Notes: generated by a model not told the origin, from the sequence alone. A DNA stretch of 64,000 nt from Streptomyces abikoensis (GCF_014648775.1 NZ_BMRT01000002.1:1-64000), one strand, 5' to 3'; positions 50,858 to 59,626 are shown, numbered from the stretch's first letter. Numbers and translations: made by a program.

Positions 50858-51421
50858 TCAACGGTCCAGGGCACGGGCCGCCATGAGCAGGCCGATGACG
50901 CTCCCCGCCTCGGTGATCTCCCCGGCCCGTACGGCGGCCACCGCGTCGTCGAGGGGGATCCACCGGACCGTCATGGCGGCTTCGGTGGGGTCCCGGTGGT
51001 GGCCGGCCGACGGGTGGAGGTCCGTGCCGAGGTACAGGTGCGTCACGGCGGACGTGCGGGACGGCAGGGGGTGGTAGACGGCGAGTGGGCTGAGGGTGCC
51101 GGGGCGGTGGCCGGTCTCCTCCTCGCACTCGCGCCGTGCCGCTTCCCGTGGGCACTCGCCTTCGGCGATCGCCCCGCCGGGTACGTGGAGGAGGCGCCGC
51201 CCCGGCGGGTAGAAGGCGTCCTCCACCAGCGCGACGCGGCGCCTGGCGTCGACCGCGACGGTTCTGGCGCCGTCGGCGATGGTGAGGCGGTCGTACGTCC
51301 CTTCCGTGCCGTCCGGTTGGAGGACGTGGTCGTGATGGAGGTCCAGGTGGCTGCCCCGGTGGACCACCCCGGTGCTCAGTCTGCTCCAGCCCCGCAGGGG
51401 TTCTTGGATGTCGTGGACCAT
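50858..51421 (-). CDS. Nudix hydrolase (ADP-ribose pyrophosphatase-like)
   Basis: The Nudix box is complete: GGAIAEGECPREAARRECEE followed by ETG, with the REcEExG core binding Mg2+. Flanking DHVLQPDGTEGTYDRLTIAD and EDAFYPPGRRLLHVPGG resemble ADP-ribose or nucleotide-sugar pyrophosphatases. The protein starts MVHDIQEPLRGW at 51421 (187 residues). The frame is open to a GTG at 51511 that overlaps the TauE stop by 4 bases (GTGA), so a longer, coupled form with a Pro/Arg-rich lead is a real alternative. It lies downstream of TauE in the same operon. Confidence 0.88.
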   Translation of the reverse strand: MVHDIQEPLRGWSRLSTGVVHRGSHLDLHHDHVLQPDGTEGTYDRLTIADGARTVAVDARRRVALVEDAFYPPGRRLLHVPGGAIAEGECPREAARRECEEETGHRPGTLSPLAVYHPLPSRTSAVTHLYLGTDLHPSAGHHRDPTEAAMTVRWIPLDDAVAAVRAGEITEAGSVIGLLMAARALDR

Positions 51422-51507
51422 CTCCCCGCCGTTCCTCGTCGGTGCGCGCCGCCCTGGTAACGCCGGGGCGGGGGAAGCGTTGCGGGTGGGTGGGGGCCCG
51501 GAAGAGC

Positions 51508-52341
51508 TCACGTCAGGGCGTCGACGAGCATGAAGGCCGCCACGGCCAGCAGGGCCACCGCGAACGCCCGGCGCAGCGCGGTGCCGGACACCTTGGCGGC
51601 CAGGCGTTTGCCGTCCCAGGCGCCCAGGATCGCGGTCGCCGCGAACGGGGCGATGACCGACCAGTCGAGGCCGGAGGTGGTGGCGCCCCGGGTGAGCAGG
51701 GAGGCCAGGGAGTTGGTCGTGATGACGAGCAGGCTGGTGCCGACGGCGGCCTGCATCTCGAAGGCCAGCACCGCGACGAGCGTCGGGACGACGAGGAAGC
51801 CGCCGCCCACGCCGAGCAGTCCGGTGAGCGCGCCCAGTCCGGCCCCGGTCCCGGCGGCCCTGGCGGGGGCTCGGCGCGGCGGCTCCGGTGCGTCGGCCCG
51901 GGTGTCATCGGCCCGGGTGTACTCGGCCCGGGTGTACTCGGCCCGCGTGTCGTCAGACCGTGTGTCGTCGGTCCGTCTCTCGCGGGTCCCGAGCAGCATC
52001 ATGACCGCGGCGAGGGTGGCTATCGCCGCGAAGGCCGCCGTCAGTGCCCGCTGGGGCAGGTGGGCCGCCACGGCTCCGGCCGCCGCGGCGGGGAGGAGGC
52101 CCGAGGCCGCGAACAGCGCGCCGGTTCTCCAGCGGACGTTGCCGGCGCGGGCGTGCGCGTACAGGGCGGTCGCCGAGGTCGCCGCGACGATGAGCAGGCT
52201 GGCGGTGGTGGCCGCCGCCGGGGTGAAGCCGAGCAGATAGATCAGCGCGGGTACGGCCAGGACGCTGCCGCCTCCGCCGAGCGCGCCCAGGGCCAGCCCG
52301 ACCGCCGCTCCGGCGGCGAGGGCGAGTATGAGGGCGCTCAC
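51508..52341 (-). CDS. TauE/SafE-family sulfite/organosulfur exporter
   Basis: A 277-residue, eight-helix membrane protein. The two inverted family halves begin LALGALGGGGSVLAVPALIY and LTGLLGVGGGFLVVPTLVAV, the hallmark GGGG/GVGGGF motifs. TASLLIVAATSATALYAHAR and VGTSLLVITTNSLASLLTRG are the paired second motifs. The cytoplasmic linker contains a variable tandem repeat (DDTRSDDTRAEYTRAEYTRA). With a persulfide dioxygenase-rhodanese gene directly upstream on the same strand, sulfite export during sulfide detoxification is a good inference. Confidence 0.9.
   Translation of the reverse strand: MSALILALAAGAAVGLALGALGGGGSVLAVPALIYLLGFTPAAATTASLLIVAATSATALYAHARAGNVRWRTGALFAASGLLPAAAAGAVAAHLPQRALTAAFAAIATLAAVMMLLGTRERRTDDTRSDDTRAEYTRAEYTRADDTRADAPEPPRRAPARAAGTGAGLGALTGLLGVGGGFLVVPTLVAVLAFEMQAAVGTSLLVITTNSLASLLTRGATTSGLDWSVIAPFAATAILGAWDGKRLAAKVSGTALRRAFAVALLAVAAFMLVDALT
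51902..51976 (-). repeat. 15-bp minisatellite (5 copies) in the TauE linker
   Basis: Five consecutive 15-bp units (starting 51902, 51917, 51932, 51947 and 51962) begin GTGT and share the tail CGGCCCG or a variant. Read on the minus strand they encode the pentapeptide repeat x-D/Y-T-R-A/S. The in-frame unit length means copy changes would not break the gene. Confidence 0.85.
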
Positions 52342-52557
52342 GCTATGACGCCGTCGCCGAGGCTTCCGCCGACGGTCGGCGCTCCGCTCCCGGTCCCTCC
52401 TTCCCTGGCCCGGGCCGCCGCCGCGGCGAGGTGGTGGCGAACGCGTTCCTGTGGCCGGGTGGCTACGGGGCCGGGACAGCCGAAGCCGTGGCGGGACTGC
52501 GGGAGCATCCTTCGATCACTTCCTACGGAGGGAAACGGGCGGAAAGGGCGGGAACGG

Positions 52558-53931
52558 TCAGGCGACGCCGCGCCCGGGGACGGTGAGCCCCGCGGCGGTG
52601 GCGGCGTCGAAGACGTCGTCCACGGCGACGACGTTCCGTCCCGCGGCGTCCAGCAGGGACGCGGCGATCGCCGCGCGCGCCCCGCCCGCGCAGTGCGCCC
52701 ACACCTCTCCCGGTGGCACTTCACCGACCCGGTCGCGCAGCCGGTGGACGGGGATGTGCGTCGAACCGCTGACGAAACCCGCCGCGCGCTCGGAGTCCCG
52801 GCGCACGTCCAGCACCACCATCCGCTCGCCGGCCGCGCGGGCGGCCGCGAGATCAGCGAAGGTGGCGCGGCGGAAGGAGCGTAGCGCCTCTCCCGGGCGG
52901 ACCCAGCCGGCGGGGGTGCCGGTGGCGGCCGCGGCCGGGCGGTCGATGCCTACGCGCACCAGCTCCCGCTGCGCGGCGGCGAGCTCCTCGGGACCGGCGG
53001 CGATCAGGGTGAGGGGCTTGCCCCAGGGGATGAGCCACGCGAGGTACGTGGCGAGCCGGCCGTCGCCCTCGAAGTTGAACGAACCGGCGACGTGCCCCTC
53101 GGCGAAGGCGACGCGGTGGCGGAGGTCCACCACCCACTCCCCCGCCGCCAGCCGCGCGGCGATCTCGCTCGCGCCGGCACGGCGGGGCGGGGTGAGGTCG
53201 ACGGGCGCGGGCCCGGCGGCGTTGGCCGGGCCCATGTGGGTGTAGTAGGCGGGGATGTCGTCCAGGCCGGCGAGCAGTCCGGCGACGAAGGTGTCCACGT
53301 CCTTGGTCAGGGCGTCGTTGGTGCCGCGTTCGGCGCCGATCGTCGTGGCGTCGCGGCCGGCCGGGGCGGAGGAGCAGAAGCTGCCGAAGCCGTGGGTGGG
53401 CAGGACGGGCACGTCGTCGTCGAGCTCGTCGGCCAGCCGGTGGGCGGAGGCGTGCTGGGCGCGGGCCAGGCGCTCGGTCAGCCGGGGCTCGACCAGGTCC
53501 GGGCGGCCGACGGTGCCGATGAGGAGCGAGCCGCCGGTGAAGACGGCGGCGGGCCGGCCGTGCTCCTCGAGGACGTAGGAGGTGTGGTGGGGGGTGTGGC
53601 CGGGGGTGGCCAGGGCCCGGAGCGCCAGGCCGTCGTCCACGGGGAACGTGTCGCCGTCGGCGACCGGGGTGCGGGCGAAGGAGACCGCCGCGCCCTCGGG
53701 CACCAGGTACCGGGCGCCGGTGACGCGGGCGAGCTCCAGCCCGCCGGATATGTAGTCGTTGTGCACATGGGTCTCCGCCACGAGGCCGATCCGCGTGCCG
53801 CGCCGGGCGGCGGCCGCGATGACCCGGTCGATGTCGCGGGGCGGATCGATCGCCACGGCGACGGCGGCCCCGCCCGCCAGATAGCTGCGGTTGCCCAGCC
53901 CTTCCAGTTCGAGGGTCTCGACGGCACGCAC
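52558..53931 (-). CDS. Persulfide dioxygenase-like MBL protein fused to two rhodanese domains
   Basis: About 457 residues. The metallo-beta-lactamase domain (1-230) has LVAETHVHNDYISGGLELA, ATPGHTPHHTSYVLEEHGR and VLPTHGFGSFCSS, the ETHE1/CstB-type metal and glutathione- or persulfide-site pattern. The first rhodanese domain (about 260-345) lacks a catalytic Cys (TLIAAGPEELAAAQ). The last (about 365-450) keeps it in VWAHCAGGARAAIAA. The enzyme would oxidise persulfide sulfur to sulfite or thiosulfate. Start 53931 was chosen because GAGGA lies 9 bases upstream; GTG 53940 abuts GAGGA. It leads an operon with TauE and Nudix genes. Confidence 0.9.
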   Translation of the reverse strand: MRAVETLELEGLGNRSYLAGGAAVAVAIDPPRDIDRVIAAAARRGTRIGLVAETHVHNDYISGGLELARVTGARYLVPEGAAVSFARTPVADGDTFPVDDGLALRALATPGHTPHHTSYVLEEHGRPAAVFTGGSLLIGTVGRPDLVEPRLTERLARAQHASAHRLADELDDDVPVLPTHGFGSFCSSAPAGRDATTIGAERGTNDALTKDVDTFVAGLLAGLDDIPAYYTHMGPANAAGPAPVDLTPPRRAGASEIAARLAAGEWVVDLRHRVAFAEGHVAGSFNFEGDGRLATYLAWLIPWGKPLTLIAAGPEELAAAQRELVRVGIDRPAAAATGTPAGWVRPGEALRSFRRATFADLAAARAAGERMVVLDVRRDSERAAGFVSGSTHIPVHRLRDRVGEVPPGEVWAHCAGGARAAIAASLLDAAGRNVVAVDDVFDAATAAGLTVPGRGVA

Positions 53932-54008
53932 GGCGGGCACTCCTCACCGGTCGACGCACCGGGGAGCGTGACGCACCCCGGGGGCATTCGGAGCTCCCTT
54001 CGACCGTA

Positions 54009-54024
54009 ATACCGGCGGAGGTGT
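54009..54024 (-). promoter_or_regulatory. Possible CsoR/CstR-type operator upstream of the persulfide operon
   Basis: ATACC (54009-54013) and GGTGT (54020-54024) form an imperfect dyad around GGCGGA, about 80 bases before the persulfide dioxygenase gene. It recalls the ATACC...GGTAT sites of CsoR-family sulfide sensors. One mismatch; no sensor gene is in view. Confidence 0.25.
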
Positions 54025-54044
54025 TCCTGAAACCTGGAGGGAAC

Positions 54045-55265
54045 CTATCCGGCCGCCCGGCGCGCCGCCGTCGCCGAGAGCGCGGCCGCCGTCAGCCCCA
54101 GGACGGCCGTGACGGCGACGAAGCCGGGGCCGGCGACGGCCCACGGGCTCAGCAGGGCCGTCCCCAGGGCCACCCCCAGGTGGTCGAGCGTGCCGTTCCA
54201 GGAGATGACGCTCGCGCGCCGCGCCGGATCGGCGCCGCCGAGGTACGTCTGCTGGCTGGTGTAGAAGGCGCCCCCGGCCACCATCCACACGAACACCGCG
54301 GCCAGGCTGACCGCCGCGACCGTGCTGACCAGCGCGACGACGCTCGCCCCCACGAACACCAGCGCGCAGCCCGCGGACAGCACGTTCTCGCCGATGCCGC
54401 GCCGCCGCGCCCGGTCGCTCACCTGCCCGAGGAGCACCGAGCCGGTCAGTGAACCCGCGCCCACCAGCAGGCCGATGAGGCCGAGCCGTGCCGTGTCGTA
54501 GCCGTACCGTTCCGCGAAGAGCGCGCCGACGAACGTGTACGCGCCGAGCCGGCCGGCCTGCAGGAAGCCGGTGGAGAGCAGGGGCAGCGCCAGGCGGCGC
54601 TGCCGCCACACGGCGAAGCCCGCCAGGGGCGAGGTGGACACGGCCGTGGGCCGGGGGCCCTTCAGGCGCCACCCTATGAGCAGCACGACCGGGGCCAGCC
54701 CCGCGCCGACGGCCGCGAACGTCCACGGCCAGCCCGCCGCGTCCGAGAGGAGCCCGCCGAGCGGCACGCCGAGGACCTGTCCGAGGGCGTAGCCGGAGAC
54801 GCCCGTGGCGACGGCGCGGCCGCGCTGGTGGGCGGCGGCGGACTCGGAGAGGTAGGCCCACATGGCGGGGGCGGCCGTCGCTCCGCCGAGTCCGGTGAGG
54901 GCGCGGGCGGCGGTCAGGGCGGTGAGGCTGTCCGCCGTGGCGCACAGCAGGTTGCCGCCGACGAAGAGCGCGCCTCCGACGGTGATGAAGACGCGGCGCG
55001 GGAACCGGTCGGAGAATCCGCCGAGCAGGGGGGCCGCCACCGCGTAGGTCAGGACGTAGGCGGTGACGACCTGTGCGGCGGCGCCGGTGCTCACGCGCAG
55101 GTCGGTGGCGATCGTGGGCAGCAGCGGGGACACCAGGAAGGTCTCGGCCCCCATCAGGAAGAGGAAGAGGTACAGCAGCGCGCAGCGGGCCCATGGGGTG
55201 ACCACGGCCTCGCCCCCTGCCGGGAGGCGGGGGGCGAGGCCGGTCGCCGGGCCGGAGCCGGTCAC
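54045..55265 (-). CDS. MFS exporter coupled to the 5-aminolevulinate synthase gene
   Basis: A 406-residue, 12-helix transporter of the DHA1/AraJ-like drug-efflux type. It has LYLFLFLMGAETFLVSPLLP, GGFSDRFPRRVFITVGGALF with the loop 2-3 motif GxxxDRxxRR, and the antiporter-like GVSGYALGQVLGVPLGGLLS in helix 5. The GTG start at 55265 overlaps the TGA of the synthase gene (GTGA), so the two proteins are made together. I infer export of the product of 5-aminolevulinate synthase or a compound derived from it. Confidence 0.88.
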   Translation of the reverse strand: MTGSGPATGLAPRLPAGGEAVVTPWARCALLYLFLFLMGAETFLVSPLLPTIATDLRVSTGAAAQVVTAYVLTYAVAAPLLGGFSDRFPRRVFITVGGALFVGGNLLCATADSLTALTAARALTGLGGATAAPAMWAYLSESAAAHQRGRAVATGVSGYALGQVLGVPLGGLLSDAAGWPWTFAAVGAGLAPVVLLIGWRLKGPRPTAVSTSPLAGFAVWRQRRLALPLLSTGFLQAGRLGAYTFVGALFAERYGYDTARLGLIGLLVGAGSLTGSVLLGQVSDRARRRGIGENVLSAGCALVFVGASVVALVSTVAAVSLAAVFVWMVAGGAFYTSQQTYLGGADPARRASVISWNGTLDHLGVALGTALLSPWAVAGPGFVAVTAVLGLTAAALSATAARRAAG

Positions 55266-56530
55266 GCCGACCGGGCGCGTACGCGCGCCGGTGCGGTGCG
55301 GGGCAGGTCCAGCTCGTCCCAGCAGCGGCGGAGCGCGTCGGCGAACCGGTGGACCTCCAGCGGCTGGTGGACCGGGGAGGGGTTGATGCGCAGGCGCTCG
55401 GTGCCCCGGGGCACGCTCGGGAAGTTGATCGGCTGGGCGTACATCCGGTGCCGTTCCAGCAGTGTGCGGGCCAGCTCGCGGCAGCGTTCCGGGTCGCCGA
55501 CGAGCACGGGCACGATGTGGCTCTGGTCGCTCACCAGCGGGATGCGGGCGTCGCGGAGCAGGGCCTTCAGCAGCCGGGCCCGCTCGTGGAGCCCCGCGCG
55601 TTCGATGTCGCTGCGCCGCAGGTGCCGCACGCTCGTCAGGGCGCCGGCGGCGACCGCCGGCGGCATGGACAGGGTGAAGATGAAGGCGGGCGCGAGGCTG
55701 CGGATGGCGTCGACGACGGGCCCGGGGCCCGCCACATAGCCGCCGGCGGTGCCGTAACCCTTGGCGAACGTCCCCATCAGGAGCGTGATCTCGTCGCCGA
55801 CGCCGAGCTGGGCGGCCAGGCCGGCGCCCTCGGGCCCGTACATGCCGACCGTGTGCGCCTCGTCGACGTACACGAAAGCGTCGTGCCGCTGGGCGACCGC
55901 GCAGAGCTCGGCCATGGGCGCGACGTCGCCGTCCATGGAGTAGACCGATTCGAAGGCGACGACCTTCGGGCGCCCGGGGCGCACCTCGTTCAGCCGCCGG
56001 TTGAGGTCGGCGGGGTCGTTGTGGTCGAAGACGTGGCGCTCGGCGCCGCTGGCCCGCATCGCCGAGATCATCGAGGCGTGGTTGAGCCGGTCGGAGAAGA
56101 AGACGCAGTCGGGGAGGGTCTTCCCCAGGACGTACAGGGCGGCGTCGTTGGCCGCGTAGCCGGTGATGAACGTCAGCCCGCTCTCCTTGCCGTGGAGGTC
56201 GGCGACCTCCCGTTCCAGGGCGACGTGGTGCGGGGTGGTCCCGGAGATGTTCCGCGACCCGCCGGCGGCGGCCCCGGAGGTGTCGAGCGTCCTGCGCATC
56301 GCGGCCAGCACGTCGGGGTGCTGGCCCATGCCCAGATGGTCGTTGCTGCACCAGACGGTGACCTCCCGGACCCCTTGGGGCCCGTGGTGCAGGGCTTGCG
56401 GGAAGCGACCGGCGAGCCGTTCGATCTCGACGAACGTGCGGTACTGCCCGGATTCCTTGAGCTTCTCCATGCGATCGGCGAAGTGGCCGATGTAATCAAA
56501 CACTTTTCGCGAACCCCCGTTGAGGGACAC
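55262..56530 (-). CDS. hemA: 5-aminolevulinate synthase
   Basis: A 422-residue PLP enzyme of the alpha-oxoamine synthase family: glycine plus succinyl-CoA gives 5-aminolevulinate, CO2 and CoA. It matches ALAS rather than KBL or AONS: REVTVWCSNDHLGMGQHPDV, GGSRNISGTTPHHVALEREV, DLHGKESGLTFITGYAANDA, VYSMDGDVAPM, VYVDEAHTVGMYGPEGAG and the PLP lysine in GTFAKGYGTAGGYVAG. Heme in streptomycetes is made from glutamyl-tRNA, so a separate ALAS usually serves secondary metabolism, for example C5N units of manumycin-type compounds. The GTG start has GGGAG upstream. Translationally coupled to an MFS exporter gene. Confidence 0.93.
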   Translation of the reverse strand: MSLNGGSRKVFDYIGHFADRMEKLKESGQYRTFVEIERLAGRFPQALHHGPQGVREVTVWCSNDHLGMGQHPDVLAAMRRTLDTSGAAAGGSRNISGTTPHHVALEREVADLHGKESGLTFITGYAANDAALYVLGKTLPDCVFFSDRLNHASMISAMRASGAERHVFDHNDPADLNRRLNEVRPGRPKVVAFESVYSMDGDVAPMAELCAVAQRHDAFVYVDEAHTVGMYGPEGAGLAAQLGVGDEITLLMGTFAKGYGTAGGYVAGPGPVVDAIRSLAPAFIFTLSMPPAVAAGALTSVRHLRRSDIERAGLHERARLLKALLRDARIPLVSDQSHIVPVLVGDPERCRELARTLLERHRMYAQPINFPSVPRGTERLRINPSPVHQPLEVHRFADALRRCWDELDLPRTAPARVRARSA

Positions 56531-56710
56531 GGTCTCCCGTGCCCGACTCGCTCAGCGTGCCTCTACAGCATCGCCCGGGGCCGGCTCCGGCGCATCGTCA
56601 CCGGGTATCGGACACGATCCTCCTGACGGGCCATCCCCCGGGCGGCGGCATCAGGCCGGCGGATGAGAGCGGGCCGTGACGAAGACCGCCCCCAGCACGA
56701 TGCCGTCGAT

Positions 56711-57703
56711 CTACGGCTTGTGACCCCATTTTTCGTCCCGTCCCACCAGGAGGGTCCCCATGGCGGTGCGCCGGTGGAGGACGGCCCGCCCGGCGCGGAC
56801 GGTGGTGACGAGCCCGGCCCCGCGCAGGGCGGCGGCGTGGGCGGAGGCCGTGGCGTCGCTGACGCCCAGCCGCCGGGCGAGACCGCTCGTGGTGTGCTCC
56901 TCCGCGAGGAGGAGCAGCATCTCGCAACGGGTGCGCCCGAGCACCCGCGCCAGCGCCTCCTCCGGGCCGCCCCGGTCGTCCGGACCCGCCGGGGTGAGCG
57001 GCAGGCCGGGCCCGGCGGGGAAGGTCACGTGGACGGGGCGGCCGGGCAGGTCGGAGACGAGCGGGTGCCCGGTCCAGTGGAAGGTGGGCCGCAGCACCAG
57101 GCCGCGTCCGCCGGGCTCGACGTCCCGCTCCCCGGTCCCGGGCAGCTCCCAGACGCTCCCGCGCAGCCGCGCGCCCGGCACGAGGCCGGCGAGCGCGGCG
57201 CCGAGGCCGTGCTCGGCCACCGCCAGGGCGTGACGGGTGAACTCCCGCTGATGGAGGTCCTGCACCACGGGCCACACGGGACGCACCACGCTCTCGAACG
57301 CCGCGTGCTGCGCCCGCCGCAGGACGCGCCAGCCGCCGGCTTCGCCCCGGTGGAGGTCGCGGAGCCAGGGCGGGGGCGGCGCGGGGTGCCCGGCGTAGAC
57401 CCGCTCGATCTCCGAGCGGATCCGGTCGGGGTGCCACTGCCGGGCGGCGTCGAGCGCGTCCGGGAGGGAGTCGTCGAACACGTCGAGGAAGCCGGGTGCC
57501 CGGCCGGCGGGGACGAGGTCCGCCAGTGCCCCGGCGGCGGCCGGCAGGGAGTGGAGCGACCGTCTCCGCCAGCGGCCGTAGAGCAGTTCGTCGCCGGGGG
57601 TCAGCAGCTTCATCAGGGCCGTGTTCAGCTCCAGCAGCGGGGCCGCCCGGGGCGCGAAGCGGACCCCGGCGAAGTCGGCGGCGGTGAAGTGGATCCTGAT
57701 CAC
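56711..57703 (-). CDS. ArsR-family winged-helix regulator with DUF5937-like N-terminus
   Basis: A 330-residue regulator. GTG start 57703 has GAGGAG 5 bases upstream. The N-terminal 240 residues begin VIRIHFTAADFAGVRFAPRA and hold DVFDDSLPDALDAARQWHP and FRPTFHWTG-like LVLRPTFHWTGHPLVSDLPG; I associate this arrangement with DUF5937. The C-terminal winged HTH (ARVLGRTRCEMLLLLAEEHT, GLARRLGVSDATASAHAAAL, RAGRAVLHRRTAMG) is of ArsR type. It is divergent from the Tat-exported hydrolase gene, its most likely target. The ligand is unknown and no metal-binding Cys cluster is visible. Confidence 0.82.
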   Translation of the reverse strand: MIRIHFTAADFAGVRFAPRAAPLLELNTALMKLLTPGDELLYGRWRRRSLHSLPAAAGALADLVPAGRAPGFLDVFDDSLPDALDAARQWHPDRIRSEIERVYAGHPAPPPPWLRDLHRGEAGGWRVLRRAQHAAFESVVRPVWPVVQDLHQREFTRHALAVAEHGLGAALAGLVPGARLRGSVWELPGTGERDVEPGGRGLVLRPTFHWTGHPLVSDLPGRPVHVTFPAGPGLPLTPAGPDDRGGPEEALARVLGRTRCEMLLLLAEEHTTSGLARRLGVSDATASAHAAALRGAGLVTTVRAGRAVLHRRTAMGTLLVGRDEKWGHKP

Positions 57704-57831
57704 TGCTCTCCTCGGACGGCACCTCGGGGTGGCCGCGCGCCATCGTTTCGGCCAGGGCCTCAACCTTCGCCCTCGCTCCCCTCCGGGCCGCAGCATAAAG
57801 GCCGCGTCGACGGAGAGATGAGAGGAAGATC

Positions 57832-59094
57832 ATGTTCCCTACAGGAGCGACGACCCGGCGAGGCGTCGTCAGATCGGCCGTGCTGGCGGGTGCCGCGCTG
57901 CTGCTCGCGGACGGTGCGACACCGGCTCGGGCACGGCAGCGGCAGCGGTCTCGTGCCACGACCGGCGTCACCCTGCGCCTGCCGAGGCCGACCGGCCCGT
58001 ACCCGACCGGGGTCACCACGCTGTATCTGGTCGACCGTTCCCGGCCCGACCCCTTGACACCCTCGATTCCGGTGCGGGAGCTGATGGTCACGGTCTTCTA
58101 CCCGGCCCGCGCGGTGCACGGCAGGCCCGTGGCCCCGCAGATGTCCGCCCTCGCGGCGCGGAAGTTCCCGGAGACCGCCGCCGCGATCCACCCGGGCCTG
58201 CCCCCGAGCGGCGTGGACTGGGCGGCCACCTTGACCCATTCGTACGCCGGAGCGCCCGCGCGGCCCGGACGGCGGCGGCCGGTGCTGCTGTACAGCCCGG
58301 GTGGCGGCGATCCGCGCGCCATGGGCACCGGGCTCGCCGAGGAGCTCGCGAGCCACGGCTACGCGGTGGTGACGGTCGATCATCCGGGCGACGCGGGCGT
58401 GGTCGAGTTCCCGGGCACGAGGGGCGGCCGTCCCGAGCTCTGGCGCGAGACCGTCTTCCGGGGCGATCCGCGCAGGGACCCGCCGCTCTTCCGCACCGTG
58501 ATCGACACCCGGATCGCGGACGTCCGTTTCGTCCTGGACGCGCTGGAGGCGCTGGCGGCCGGACGGAACCCGGACGCGGCGGGGCGGCCGCTGCCCGAGG
58601 GCCTCGGCCGCGCGCTGGACCCGCGCCGGGTCGGCGCGTACGGCCACTCGGCGGGCGGCACCACCGTCGCCGAGGCCATGTACGAGGACCGGCGCGTCCG
58701 CGCGGCCGTCGACATGGAGGGCTATCTCGACCACCCGGCCGAGGGCCCCGGGCGCGCGGGAGAGCCGTATCCGGTCGCCCGCCACGGGGTGGACCGGCCG
58801 CTGCTCCTGCTGGGCACCGACGGCTTTCCCGAGCGGCGGCAGCTCGAACGGTCCTGGTCGGCCGTGCTCGCCCACCCTGGCGGGCGCACGGAGCGGCGGT
58901 GCCTCGACCGGGCCGCGCACGGGGTGTTCACCGACTACGCCGCCTTCGTGCCCCAGTTGGCGTCGGCGGGGCTACTCACCGCCGAGGACCGGATCCGGCT
59001 GGTCGGCGCGGTCGACCCCGCCGTCTCGGTGCCGTGGATACGTCACCATGTGCGCTCGTTCTTCGCCCGCCACCTGCCGGCACCCGGGAGCTGA
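57832..59094 (+). CDS. Tat-exported alpha/beta hydrolase (PAF-acetylhydrolase-like)
   Basis: A 420-residue exported hydrolase. The N-terminus is a twin-arginine signal (ATTRRGVVRSAVLAGAALLL). The core has VTVFYPARAVHGRPVAPQM, VLLYSPGGGDPRAMGTGLAE, the nucleophile elbow VGAYGHSAGGTTVAEAMYED near residue 268 and a late His (RAAHGVFTDYAAF). This layout fits platelet-activating-factor acetylhydrolase or lipase-type enzymes. AGAGGAAG precedes ATG 57832. It is divergent from the ArsR-type gene, which probably represses it. The substrate is an ester or lipid, not defined. Confidence 0.88.
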   Translation: MFPTGATTRRGVVRSAVLAGAALLLADGATPARARQRQRSRATTGVTLRLPRPTGPYPTGVTTLYLVDRSRPDPLTPSIPVRELMVTVFYPARAVHGRPVAPQMSALAARKFPETAAAIHPGLPPSGVDWAATLTHSYAGAPARPGRRRPVLLYSPGGGDPRAMGTGLAEELASHGYAVVTVDHPGDAGVVEFPGTRGGRPELWRETVFRGDPRRDPPLFRTVIDTRIADVRFVLDALEALAAGRNPDAAGRPLPEGLGRALDPRRVGAYGHSAGGTTVAEAMYEDRRVRAAVDMEGYLDHPAEGPGRAGEPYPVARHGVDRPLLLLGTDGFPERRQLERSWSAVLAHPGGRTERRCLDRAAHGVFTDYAAFVPQLASAGLLTAEDRIRLVGAVDPAVSVPWIRHHVRSFFARHLPAPGS

Positions 59095-59147
59095 GCGAGG
59101 GCCAGACCATGACGTTCGGCGATATCTCACCTCAAAGGACTGTTTCC

Positions 59148-59195
59148 ATGAAAAGAGGGGCAGTTTGTCATCAAGGGCGTGAGCCCGACGACTGA
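59148..59195 (+). CDS. Possible 15-residue small peptide
   Basis: ATG 59148 has AAAGGA 8 bases upstream and encodes MKRGAVCHQGREPDD before TGA at 59193. It could be a leader peptide for the next gene, 26 bases downstream, or a chance frame. An in-frame ATG at 59109 would give 28 residues. Only the ribosome site supports it. Confidence 0.25.
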   Translation: MKRGAVCHQGREPDD

Positions 59196-59221
59196 ACCAC
59201 GCTGTTCTCAAGGGGGAGTTC

Positions 59222-59614
59222 ATGCCGGACGACGAGGCGGGCAGCGCGGGCAGCCCGGTCCGCGAGGGGAGCCCGGATTCGGCGGTCGACCGGGTGGCCG
59301 ACTTCTACGGCGCCTACATCGACGCCGTCGACGACGGAACCGACGACCTGAGCGACGAGCTTCGCGCCCACTACCTCACGGAGGACCTCCGGCAGCGGCT
59401 GGCCGCCTGGGAGGAGGCCAACCACGCCGACGGCGTCCTGCGCGCCCAGGACGTGCCCACCCACTGGGCGGTCCGCTACCACGACTCCGGCGCCGGGCAC
59501 CTGTTCACCACGGTCACGCTCACCTGGGGCACCGGCCCGGACGCCGGGCACACCCGGCTGGCGGTGCAGAGCGATCTGAGCACCAAGCTCATCTCGGACA
59601 TCGAGGACGGCTGA
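59222..59614 (+). CDS. Small NTF2-like/DUF3828-type hypothetical protein
   Basis: A 130-residue soluble protein with GGGGG 5-9 bases before ATG 59222. After a Ser/Gly/Asp lead it has VDRVADFYGAYIDAVDDGTD, an acidic helix-turn, LRAHYLTEDLRQRLAAWEEA and strand-like segments VRYHDSGAGHLFTTVTLTWG. The helix-then-sheet pattern recalls NTF2-like DUF3828 proteins, often enzyme or immunity partners. I do not recognise a specific family. No signal peptide. It is convergent with the FAD monooxygenase gene, 12 bases apart. Confidence 0.6.
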   Translation: MPDDEAGSAGSPVREGSPDSAVDRVADFYGAYIDAVDDGTDDLSDELRAHYLTEDLRQRLAAWEEANHADGVLRAQDVPTHWAVRYHDSGAGHLFTTVTLTWGTGPDAGHTRLAVQSDLSTKLISDIEDG

Positions 59615-59626
59615 GGGAACCCCCGG

